Shown: piece by piece, positions 1-64,000 of the stretch | Layout of the letters: each line of letters opens with the position of its first letter | Numbering within the stretch: position 1 is the first letter of the stretch | Assembly (NCBI GenBank): GCA_020091685.1 | Contig: CM034603.1 | Location: 16,268,596 to 16,332,595, forward strand | Direction: 5' to 3' | From: Lutjanus erythropterus | Taxonomy: Eukaryota; Chordata; Actinopteri; Lutjaniformes; Lutjanidae | Length of the DNA: 64,000 nucleotides | Program-made: the position numbers and the translations under genes | The notes under the pieces: model-generated | Seen by the model: the letters and a program-made list of their open reading frames with translations, nothing else | Told to the model about the DNA's origin: nothing | Databases searched by the model: none

Positions 1-1137
1 GTTTATACCTGTCAGCTTCATCATATACTTATTAATAAATAAGTTATTAGCATTTAACCACTGTCAGCATGTCTTAATAGCCAAAACGTTTTCAATTTAC
101 CAGATTCATACAGTAAAAAATATTGTTTTCCCTGACTTTTTTCAGCAAGTCATAAGCAGCCTTCCTTATTATTATTATCACAGTTGTCAATATGACATAA
201 GTCAATAATGAATGGTGATGGATTGTAAACTTCACAATAAGGCTCCACATCGATGTATGAATAACTGTGTTATAGAATTCTATTTCTGTGCCATTGCTAT
301 GAGGAACAGATCATTGCTATGGCTTCATTTCTAATTATAAACTCTGGAGGAGCAATAATATCATTTTTAAATCAATGAAATATTTTTTTTTATTTATTAT
401 TTTGTCAGGATTTATTTTAAAATAATGACCTGCTCACTGTATCCTTACATAACTACTTATTAATGATTTATAATTTATTTATAACCTAATTAATGACTTA
501 ATCATAAACCATTTATGAATCATTTATACTGTAAATGTCGTCATATAGTCAAGTGGCATTATACTCACTGGGCATTAGAATGACACTGAAGAAAAAGAAT
601 TGACATTTTGTTTGTGAGCATGATCAAATTTAAAGATGTTCGATCAGTCAGTATCTAAAATAGCTGAATACCAATATGACACCAGTCTACTACAGTGTGT
701 GTGTGTGTATGAGTGTGTGTTATTGATCAATTGTCTCTGAGTTGTCACAGGTGTATGGAGCCTGCCTGCCACTGTGTCCCATCCTAACGCATGGTTACCT
801 GTTTTGTCACCCCCTTACAGCTCTGGACACCGCCCCCCCTCACTTGCTACCCCCTCCCCTAAAAGGACTGTCTCTCTCCTTCCTCCCCCTTCTCTGTCTC
901 TCTGTATGTCTGACTCTCACCTCCTCCTCCTCCTAAATGTTTTCTTCTCTCCTCTTCACACAGCTCCACCCATCCTGCTAACCCCATCTCTCATCCTCTC
1001 ATCATCTCTAATGCACCCATCTCACCACTCCTCTCCTTCCTCCTCACTCTCTTTCTGTCTCCCTCACGCTCCTTTCCTCCTGAAGTGACTCTCCTCCCCT
1101 GTTCTCCCCCCGACCCCTTCTCCCTCCTCCCCCACAG
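1..1137. other. 5' flank, no confident gene
   Basis: The first 650 bases are AT-rich, with TTAATAA/TTATAA-rich sequence of the kind seen in short non-autonomous fish repeats. A short GT microsatellite lies at about 695-720. From about 780 to 1137 the plus strand is strongly pyrimidine-rich (CTCC/TCTC) and ends in the polypyrimidine tract and CAG acceptor of the exon at 1138. If the exon call is right, this stretch is the last intron of the upstream gene. I see no other exon in it. Confidence 0.5.
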
Positions 1138-1224
1138 GGCCCCGTGCCTCCCGCCGACCCCTCCAAGGTGAAGGCGGCCGCCTCGGAAAAGAAGAAGCAG
1201 GAGTCACGCAAGGATAAGAAATAG
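1138..1224 (+). CDS. 3'-terminal coding exon of an unidentified upstream gene (partial)
   Basis: A long pyrimidine tract ending in CCCACAG (to 1137) is followed by 28 open codons and a TAG stop at 1222-1224. The peptide begins GPVPPADPSKVKAAAS and ends in a lysine-rich tail, KKKQESRKDKK. Codons favour G/C in third position, unlike the AT-rich surroundings. I do not recognise the protein and assign no function. The basic tail would suit a cytosolic C-terminus. The same frame stays open for 93 codons beyond the stop (see the next entry). It lies about 8.3 kb upstream of the atp1a2 start on the same strand. It could instead be a chance GC-rich open frame, but the splice acceptor and codon use argue for a real exon. 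Confidence 0.55.
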   Translation, partial: GPVPPADPSKVKAAASEKKKQESRKDKK

Positions 1225-1503
1225 GATACGGGGAGGGGCTGGGGCGGGCTCGTCAGCCGGCTGCTCCAGCCCGTGCGCCAGGCGGTGGCGAAGTCCCAGC
1301 CCAACCAACAGCAGCGAACCATAGTCAGAAAGACAGAGAAGGTGGGGGGTGGAGGGGAGGGCCGGGTGCTGATGACCATCGAGCTGGAGATGACCCGCAA
1401 AAATGGGGAGGAGGGGCCCGGCAGTGAGGGCGCAGGGTTGAGGAGGTTCAAACCACTTGGCTTCCTCTCCAACCTCGCCAATCAGCTCACCTTTAAAAAA
1501 TAG
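1225..1503 (+). other. Open in-frame extension after the upstream gene's stop
   Basis: Directly after the TAG at 1222-1224 the same frame runs 92 sense codons to a second TAG at 1501-1503. Codon choice looks coding (GAG CTG GAG ATG ACC CGC and similar), and the peptide mixes hydrophobic and charged residues (VLMTIELEMTRK, then FKPLGFLSNLANQLTFKK at the end). It could be a readthrough extension, an alternative-acceptor isoform that skips the first stop (CAG triplets lie at 1254-1256, 1267-1269 and 1279-1281), or open frame in a GC-rich 3' UTR. No initiator ATG sits near its start. I do not recognise the family. Confidence 0.4.
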
Positions 1504-2513
1504 ACCAATAGGTAGACAGGGGAGGCAGGGGGGAGGGTGCCCTCGAGGATAAGAGGGTGGGAAGTCAACAGGAGGAGACAGCAGGAGAGTTTACACCACA
1601 AACCTACTTTACACCCACCCCAAACGCCAACCTGAGTCCCTGAATAAATGAGTCAAATCATATCTGCTCCTGTCACAGGCTGATGACTGTAGACGCAGCT
1701 ATATGGGCTGAGATCTAAGATGTCGTGATAATCTCTTACACCAGCTGGCACCCCAAGTACTTTTGTCAGGTCATAAGATATGCCATTTGAAGCGAGACCC
1801 TAAGACGGCTAGGTTTGATAACAAAATCTAAAAAGCTGCTCCCCGGGTTTTGCCTTTCTGGTTCCTTTCATTGTGATCCCATCCAGCGAAAATGCTTTCT
1901 CCAAGTGCGTCCGATACGCATCACGAAGCCCAAGCTGCGGGGACAAGCCAATTTGCTTTTTTTTTTGCTTTTTTTTTGTTGGAGGCGCCGTGTCAAAAAG
2001 CTAACTTTCTCCCCTCTCTCACACTGATCTTCACTCTTCCTCCTCTCCTATCCCATTTCTTCCTCTTTCACTGTGAATTTCCTGCCTTTCTTGTTAATTC
2101 AAATTACAGAAGTGATTTATATGCTAACTGCTCTATCCTGTTTCTCTTCTTCTCTCTTCTCTTCCTTTTCTCTTTCTCCTATAGATAAAGGTCTGACTTC
2201 TCCATGACTGCCTCCATTCCTCTAGTCTGCTCCCTCCTTTTCTGCCCAGCCTGATGCAACCCCCATTATTCCCTATTATCTCTACTCTTTCAAGACAGCA
2301 CTGGCTGTAAGAATAGTCCTCCTATATCAGCGGCAACGGTGTCAAATAATTTTTACGACGTCTCATCAGAGACCCTGTATGCACTCATTTGGGCAAACTG
2401 TAAAACTGTTTAAGGCCTAACTATGCACATAACATCCTTAAGAGGAACTCGAAAGACATCCCTCTGTGTTTAGCCTCCCCTGAATCTTCCCCCCCTTAAT
2501 GTTTACGACTCAA

Positions 2514-2540
2514 TCACACAGACACACACACACACACACT

Positions 2541-2571
<31 letters not shown>

Positions 2572-2575
2572 ACAC
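2514..2575. repeat. CA microsatellite
   Basis: A run of CA dinucleotides with a few interruptions (GACACA, CTCACA). The overlapping histidine/threonine frame on one strand is a product of the repeat. Confidence 0.9.
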
Positions 2576-2739
2576 TGAGCGGGGCTGCGAGTGCACTCTG
2601 GACTTCAGATGGAGAAAAAGAGAGACAGAGAAGGAGAGGAGAGTGATAGTGGGAGAGAAATATGATTCCTGCTCTCAGCCGGCGTAGATAGAGGTTCAAG
2701 CCCTCGAGCTCGGGGTGATTCAATCCTCTCACATTTGAG

Positions 2740-3140
2740 CTAATGGAGGTTGTCGCTGTGTCCCTGCCCTGGCTAAAGGGGGCTATTTCTGGCCGTATAA
2801 GAGCGTACAGGCTTACTGTAACAGCTGCACATTTTTCAGCCAACAGGGGAGGAGGAGACAGAAGCAAAGCAGGGTGGGTGTATGTGTGGGGGGAGAGCCT
2901 GCTGTGCTGTTATGAGGCTGTCCGCTGTTGACTCGACGGCCGGCCGGCGACTGACAACCTGGCATGACGTCACGGCCCCCCCGAGGGCTGGCGGACGCTC
3001 TCAGGAGCCTGACAAAGGGGCTTACCGGGAAAAGGTGCAGCTTCTGTGCTCTCAAGAGTTATTTTAAGGTCCAGTTAATCCGCATGCATGTTTCTCCTCC
3101 TCGCCAACCCAGGGCTAATTATTTTAGCACGTGCTGGTAA
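2740..3140. promoter_or_regulatory. Candidate regulatory block (TATA-like, CRE, E-box)
   Basis: A relatively GC-rich island in AT-rich flank. It carries TATAAGAG at 2796-2803, a full CRE palindrome TGACGTCA at 2965-2972 and an E-box CACGTG at 3128-3133. These are exact motif matches seen in the sequence; use as an atp1a2 promoter or enhancer is inference. The block is about 6.4 kb upstream of the start codon, so a non-coding first exon would be needed if it were the promoter. Confidence 0.3.
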
Positions 3141-5810
3141 TGAGATATCTCTCTCTACATCTCCCTCACTCCTCTCTGCTGTCTTCAGTCCTCTTCATCT
3201 TTGCTCCCATCTTGGGATTCATCTCCTCCCTCCAAACCCCTTTCTCTGTTCTTTACATCTTTGGCTTCCTTTATCTCTTCCTCTTCCTGTCGTCTAGTGA
3301 CTCTGCACTGCATTATTCCCCCACAGAAAAGGCCTCTACACAATCCACTCCACTCTTTAAGCCTGTCCTTATCTGACTGCCAGGCCTACAGCTCAATGCT
3401 CTGCTCCTCTCTTCTGTCCTCCTCGTCCTTCTTCTTCTTCTCTTTCCCAAACTCTGTGATGGACATCTCTCTCCCCTCCCTCGGTCCTGTCCAATGATCG
3501 ACGAATGCCCTCTCACTTGCCCTTCAGAACACCCCCCTCCCGAGAGGCATGTCCCCCTGCCGGCCCTCCTTCCCTCCGACCCCTTTACTGTCTTTTTTCT
3601 GCTGGTTCGAATCCCAAAATGCTCTCCTCTGCCCCCCACTGGCGAGGGAAACAAACACATGGGCAGAAATCCGCCTTTAGTTCTCACTGAAGACGCCAAA
3701 CAGAAACTTTTAATCCAGCTAGCTCCCTTCTGGTCGCAAATACGACGCGTGTTTTATGTATATGTGTGTTAAATTTGATATAAAGCAAAAAATGACAGTA
3801 TGTCACCCTAAGTAAAGCAAATAATGTTTTCTGAGACATTTTTGACATGTTTGCACATGTAAGAGGGAAAGAAATGTAATAGCATTCGATGGAATATGTC
3901 ATTATATTTCTGACCTTGTGTGTTATTGAAGGTACTGTGTGGCTGTCTCTTTTTAGTGCACGTTTTTTTCCGAGACGAAGGGAAATCGAGGTTGTCGTGT
4001 GGTGTCAGAGAGAAGATGAGGGGTGGATAAGGGTTCGGTTTAGCCTCAGATTCAGCGAGGTGTGGCTGGGGAGAAAAAAAAAAGAGGGGGAGGAAGGTGC
4101 TTGCTGTGGGAGAAAGCTTTGGGAGGAAGAGGACTTATCTGGCGTGTTAAGCCAAGCCAAAAATCCATATGTATCGCTACAGATAGGGCCTGCTCTTCCC
4201 CCCAGAGCTTTCTTTTAAAGGTGCTCCTTCCCCAACCCTGAGCCAAAGATGGATTGCGATCTGCGTGCTTGATATGCAGGGTGGATAGTAGACTTGAATG
4301 TTCCTTTAAAATTCATAACGGGAATGGAGGTGCTAAAAATCTACATCTTTATAACTGGAGATCTGTTTCACTAGTCGCTGTTTAACTATCCAGTCACATG
4401 GATCAGTTAGAATGTTTTCTTCTTTTTCCGCAAAGCCACACAGACACCTGACATAAGACAGACAGCATTAAAATGCCTTTTAAAAAGTGTTTTGTATGTA
4501 TCATGAACTGTATTAGTCATAGTTGCACCATAACCTTCCTTTATTTGAAAATGACTGGAGCTTCTTACGTTTTTTTACATTTATTTTAATGCTTGTGATA
4601 ATTCCAGAGCACTAACAACTTTTGATGACTCTGTATAATATGTTGTAAAGAGAACGTAAATAAAAATAAAAGCCCCAAGCGCAGCTGTCGTCAACAGAAG
4701 ACACAGTAAACCCAGCTGAAAATGTCTAGTCTTCTTTCTTTCTTTCAGTTCAAAGTCCTAGAGCATTGTGCCAAGATATACTTTCATGAACTTTTCAAAA
4801 GAAGAAAGTCCCTCCAAAATGAGCTACCCACCATTTGAAAATGGCATGAAAGCAAAGCTATTGATGGAATAGCACCAACTTCATTAGCTATCTTAATGCA
4901 TTTGCATAAATAATAACATTTTTACAAAGTACTTAATGCTAAAAAAGCACCAGCTGTTTCATTTTTGGAATTAAACTTTGAAACTTCAGTTTCAAAGGCA
5001 GCAGGTGAATAGGTTTCACCTCACGCAGCCCTTTGTTACTCAACTACCAAAAAGTAATGATGATGAACTGAAAATAAACGCTGACTGACCATTTACAACC
5101 TTTTCCCATTTTACAGGCTGACAAAATGAGGTATAATTTTCAGAGAGACCTAATTTTTTCTGACTTAACTCGCGGCTGGGTCCAGTGAGCATACATAACC
5201 TTTTCATAAATGCTCTGCTTCATATTCAGACAGTTACACACACACACACACAGTACAACCACCGTCTTTAGCTGATGCCCACTGACCTGCTGAGCTACAG
5301 CACCTGAATGTCTGGCCAAGGTGCTGAGAGCATTACTGTCTGCCACAGCGTCTGTTTGATGCTACCGCTTGGAGTCACCCGAGTCAAGCCAGAGTGGAAA
5401 TTTTCTGAAAGCTCGGCGCTGACAAGTGTTGACATGTTTGCTGATGTTTGCAGAAATGGTGGAGGTCATGGAAGTTCATTTTTCGGTGGATGGTAAGTTA
5501 ATATATTTAATTTTTCTTCATAATTTTATATGTCTGAGGAAAATGTTGATAAATCCCAATGGCCTCATCTTTTCATTAGCCAATGCTCTTACATTTCCCT
5601 GCATTATGTTACCCGCTCGCTAACACTGTTAGCCTCTGTGGCTTCTGTACGGACAGTTGCCGTTGCCTAGCAGTGACTCACAACTTAACCACTTGAACAC
5701 TTGAACAAGCGTAATCACAACCTCACGATTCCTCAAAACGGGTCACCAACTGATTACTAGCGGATTGATTGTAAGAAATTTTCAAAACTTAGACGTATGC
5801 CTACATGAAG

Positions 5811-5985
5811 GGGCTTTGAAAGTCTAGCACGCAAGATTTAGGGGGATGTATTGGCAGAATATCATAGAAATAGAATACAATATTCTTAAGTATGTTCTCA
5901 TTACCTTAGAATCAGGGTGTGGCGTCTTCTTCCATGGAGTCCGCCATGTCGTGCTGTCACGGATCCACAAGCAGGGTGACCAGAC
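5811..5985. repeat. Fragment of short dispersed repeat (family G)
   Basis: Contains TTTAGGGGGATGTATTGGCA and, further on, CATGGAGTCCGCCATG. The pattern resembles part of the element copied at 27717-28023. Only one end is present; the sequence beyond about 5985 is unrelated. Confidence 0.5.
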
Positions 5986-7111
5986 ATCCCTGTATTCCAG
6001 TCCACAGCTTGAGCTGTACCTGTGTTTTAAAAACATCCCCCAAAGTGAATTGATTTTTTTATGTGGCACGAAGGACTGAGCAGCAAAGCTTTCAAGTTGA
6101 CGTCTTTCGCGTTATGCTCATATTGGCCGACAGAGGGGACTGCTCACTATCACAGTGTCACGTCACTCTTCTTCCACTAACCACATGTTCGCGTTAGTTG
6201 TAGCGCTCTTTTTTTGAACTCTGAAAACCTATTTGGGAAACTTGGCCATGAGGAGTTTTGTGAAATGAAGCTGAGCAATGAAGATGAGCCAAAAAGCTAA
6301 AATGTCATCTTGCTGTGTTTTTACCACGTACCAGATGCTACTGCCAGCCAAAAAAACAAAACAAGAAACAAAACAATAAACAAAGACATAAGCTGTGAGA
6401 AGTGTGCAAGCATGACAAAATGAACAAAATGATCTCACAAGATGTTAAGAAGGAATTATTCTTAAATCTATTTTCCTTATTAAACAGCGAAATACAATCA
6501 ATCACCTTCTGAATTCAAGTTTCTCTCTTTTACAGAATTAAGGCGATATTTAATTGCCTCTTTAACTCCATAAAACAGTTCATATTAACTTGTCAGACAG
6601 AAAAAAAAAATCTTCATCAGTCTTTCCCTTGTTATAACAATCACCATCTCTGGTTTGGTTGAAATTAATACTTAATTCACCGCATTAGGTATGAAACCAG
6701 CCTGGTCCTACAGGCTCAGTGCACCGTCCTCTGGCCAACAGCAGCATCCTGAGCTGGAGCAGTGCCTGCCATTAAATTAGCAATATTAAAATGATCCCCC
6801 CAAAAAGAAAAAAAACAAATCGATGGAATCAGCCAATCCTCAATATATTCGTCCAATCACTCAACCTTATGGCAGCTGTAGCAAGATTGTCCGTCCAATG
6901 ACTGAGCATGTTTGGATTAACCAGTCTGGTCCCACTGGTTAATGAGACACTTGGAGAGTGAGTGACCGTACCTATTCAGAAAAACTCAGATTTTCTTCAG
7001 CCATAGTTAAGAAACAGTTCAACAAAACTTGCTTGCTATGTTAGCTAACATATTAAGGGAATTTTCTGCCACCACCTAAGCTCCACCCACAAAACGTCAA
7101 ATGTTCCAATG

Positions 7112-7330
7112 ATCCTAATTTTTCATTCAAGGAATCTGGTCACTTTATTCTACTGTAGCCCAGAACAGGCAAGCCAAACACTGGCTCTAGCTAACGCTTT
7201 TTGTGTTTTTCACAGGTTTTGCAGTTATTGTAGGTTCAGGTACACACTTGGAAATGAAGATTGAGGGGAGGTGTTTGCAATCTGCAACCTCTCCGCTAGA
7301 TGCCACAAAGTGCTACACACTGCTCTTTTC
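7112..7330. repeat. Truncated copy of short dispersed repeat (family G)
   Basis: Shares the order of blocks with the copies at 25355-25625 and 27717-28023: ACTGTAGCCCAGAA, AGCCAAACACTGGCTCTAG, TGTTTTTCACA, CAATCTGCAACC and CTAGATGCCAC. It lacks a complete pair of ends. Confidence 0.65.
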
Positions 7331-8875
7331 AGGTGAGACTGCTGGGATGTGACTTTGCTGCAGAGTAGCCACTGTGGTTATTACAAGATACAGACACTGA
7401 ATTTTCCATAATTCTCTTGAATACTGGTAAGTTGCTAGTTTTTGTTTGAAAAAAAGAAAATGCTTATCTGTGATGTGTTCAAATATACTGATACTGTAGC
7501 ACAAATAATGAAGAGATCAGCAAATTGATGTAGTAATGTCAGTTACCTGAAGTGTGACTTGAGAAACAACTTTGATGACTTAGATTTGATTTGACAAAAT
7601 CAAAAATAAGACTTTGTGACTCCAATTGGACCTGAGAATACTTGAAAATTCTTAAACCAAGTCTTAAGATAAAAAAAAAAGTTATTTAAAAATGTAAATG
7701 TGACTCAGTTAATTTCCCTTCATTTCCAAACAAACAAATTCCAAGCAAGCTGACACTCAACTCCCCAGATCAGATTTTGTTTGATCCAGTTGACGGCATC
7801 CACAGCAGCAATGTTACATTACTTAATTCCAGCTGGAAAAAAAAATGATACCAAAAATAATTTTGTTCTTCAGCACAAACTACAAGGTGGTCAACAAAAA
7901 CGAACAGCAGTACACAAATTGTTAATATCATAAATTCCAGGCGGAAATAAAACAACCTCTGACCTTGTTTCACATTTTAAGTTGCACAAAGAACGGCAGG
8001 TTGAAGCTTAGCCAAATAACTGTGTAAATCAATGAAGCTGGAAACTCACTGTTATGTTTAGAACTCAAAACTCAAAGGTTGACTTGGTTCCAGCTCTGTT
8101 ATTATGCAATATCAAACTTAAGATAAAAGTAACTTTAGCTGGGTTAAGAGGCTGTACGTACCTGAGTGTATTGCGTTGAGAAATGGTGCGTTTTATATTC
8201 AACTTATTTTGCAAGTGGAAGATTGTATTATTTCTTCTTTAAAATGTTATACAGCCTCCCTTTAGCTTCCTCATTCCCTCACCTCTTGATCCATGGTGGT
8301 TTTATTGATCTGTTTGATAACTTCTCAGACTTTTCTCACACTGTAGTTAAAAAGAGGCGACAGTATTTTACTCTGTAAATTAACCATCTTCAACATGAAT
8401 TATCCATACAAACTTTATCTTTTTGCCACAAATAAATGCTAAACTCCAGTGATGAGGACAGCCAAAGCAAGCAGACATAAGCTATCCTTGAAAAATCCCT
8501 TCAGTGGGAGAAAAAAATCTTGAAACCTTGAAAGGGAGCACACTGCAGGGGCTCATACATACATCAAAGTATACAGCTCATACAGGAGTAAGCATTGCAA
8601 TTGTAAAAACAACTCTAAAAGTGTTGGCAACCAGCCTGTAGTGACTAGTGAGAAGACATTTGGTACTTATCTGACACAGGATCACTGGCTGCATCTGTTG
8701 TGTGGGCGCAGTGGTGATGACCCACCTTATGTTGTAAATATGTCGGACTTTAAGCTACTAGCGGTTGTATTGGCCACGAGTCACTTTGAATTCAAGCAGA
8801 GGGAAAGAATAAAGATAATAGAAACAGGGCTCTCTGCGCATCTTCCTTTAAAATGCAGCTGAATTAGGTGCTTGA

Positions 8876-8931
8876 GGACAAAAGGGACTGGAGCACTCAG
8901 ATTAATTGGTGTGCTCCAGTCCCTTTTGTCC
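8876..8931. repeat. Perfect 21-bp inverted repeat (hairpin)
   Basis: Bases 8876-8896 are the exact reverse complement of 8911-8931, separated by a 14-base loop (8897-8910). The left arm begins GGACAAAAGGGACTGG. The DNA or an RNA copy would fold into an uninterrupted stem. It lies about 580 bases upstream of the atp1a2 start codon. Both strands would form it, so it gives no strand call. Confidence 0.9.
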
Positions 8932-9251
8932 GCCGGAAGAATAAAAATAATGTTAACAATTCATCTTTGAGGATCAATTCACAAATGATTCAACAGTTTA
9001 TCACAGGATTTATTTGCAGAACAGACCTGAGGATTCGGTCTGTGCTCGGAATCCAAACAGCCGTATTCACCGCTTCCTTTTCTTGATGAATCTCGAGGGC
9101 CGCTATTGGTCCCTCATTATCACGTTAGCTGTAAATACTGCATGTTGTGTGTAAGCGTGAGCGTAGGTTTCATTTGTTGTGCTGACAGCAGTGATTGATG
9201 GGCTGTTCTTCATGGGAGCATGTGCGTGTTGTGTGGAGGGACATATTGAGC

Positions 9252-9286
9252 AGGTGTGTGTGTGGTGGTGGTGGTGGTGGTGGGGA
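9252..9286. repeat. GT/GGT microsatellite
   Basis: GTGTGTGTG passes into a GGT run within a G-rich stretch (to about 9340), about 225 bases before the atp1a2 start codon. It probably lies in the 5' UTR or proximal promoter. Confidence 0.85.
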
Positions 9287-9510
9287 TTTCTGGGTGCAGG
9301 AGTGGAGTAGTGGGGAGGGGTGGTGTTGGTGGTGGGGGGGTATGGCTCAGGTTACTCTGAAGAGAGGGAACTGGGTGTTTTGTGCGGGGGTGCCAGGCCC
9401 AAAAAAAGCCACTAGTGTATTCCACAAGTGGGGGGTGGGAGGCTTCAGCTGTGGAGGGCCCCTGAGCACTGTCCTTCACATTATAACCTACCAACGTGTG
9501 GACGTCCAGC

Positions 9511-64000
<54,490 letters not shown>

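Larger units (their letters stand above)
1505..9510. other. Intergenic region or atp1a2 5' flank, no recognised exon
   Basis: About 8 kb lies between the upstream gene and the atp1a2 start codon. It contains pyrimidine-rich stretches (about 2020-2260 and 3150-3480), a CA microsatellite, a short GC-rich block with regulatory-type motifs (2740-3140), repeat fragments (5811-5985 and 7112-7330), a perfect hairpin (8876-8931) and a GGT/GT tract (9252-9286). The atp1a2 promoter and any non-coding 5' exon should lie here, but the sequence alone does not place the transcription start. Open frames here are short and have neither coding-like composition nor recognisable products. Confidence 0.6.

Noticed and set aside
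1044-1481. 145-codon minus-strand open frame opposite the upstream gene's exon
   Set aside because: It is the antisense shadow of a GC-rich plus-strand exon with a well-formed acceptor; composition is serine/proline/arginine-rich with no motif.
2514-2867. 117-codon minus-strand frame near the CA repeat
   Set aside because: Its end is the CA repeat read as Val/Cys; no homology recognised and no codon bias.

Overview
This is a vertebrate genomic window, most likely from a ray-finned (percomorph-type) teleost. It holds most of one large, intron-rich plus-strand gene and the 3' end of an upstream neighbour. The fish assignment is an inference. It rests on vertebrate-style GT-AG introns, a P-type ATPase closest to vertebrate Na+/K+-ATPase alpha-2, long CA/GT, AAT and TA microsatellites, and dispersed non-autonomous repeats of kinds familiar from teleost introns. 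There are no operons, Shine-Dalgarno sites, CRISPR arrays or prokaryotic defence genes.

Layout. 1-1137: AT-rich, then pyrimidine-rich DNA with no confident gene. 1138-1224: apparent last coding exon of an unidentified upstream gene; its reading frame stays open after the stop codon until 1503. 1505-9510: about 8 kb with no recognised exon, holding microsatellites, repeat fragments, a candidate regulatory block (about 2740-3140) and a perfect 21-bp hairpin (8876-8931). 9511-64000: atp1a2, of which 19 coding exons were placed with exact GT/AG boundaries. They encode residues 1-809 of an expected protein of about 1,010. The last exon runs off the right edge, so M7-M10 and the C-terminus are outside the window.

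The joined exons carry every expected catalytic and transport element: the TGES loop, the DKTGT phosphorylation site (D364), the KGAPER nucleotide-binding segment, TGDGVND, the M4 VPEG motif, and the M5/M6 cation ligands Y765, T768, N770, E773, D798 and D802. The protein looks functional. It would act in the plasma membrane with a beta subunit (and possibly an FXYD protein), exporting 3 Na+ and importing 2 K+ per ATP.

Introns make up most of the window and are full of non-autonomous mobile elements: a foldback family with arms of about 400 bp, a hAT-like element with a near-perfect 8-bp target duplication, other inverted-repeat elements, LINE tails in both orientations, a tRNA-like SINE, minisatellites, and a GAACCC/GGGTTC repeat cluster. 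The most notable gene-level observations are an intron splitting what I recall as a single exon in mammalian alpha genes, a shortened N-terminus, two charged substitutions before M3, GT-repeat tracts abutting two splice donors, and the open frame after the neighbour's stop. I found no convincing undescribed multi-gene system.
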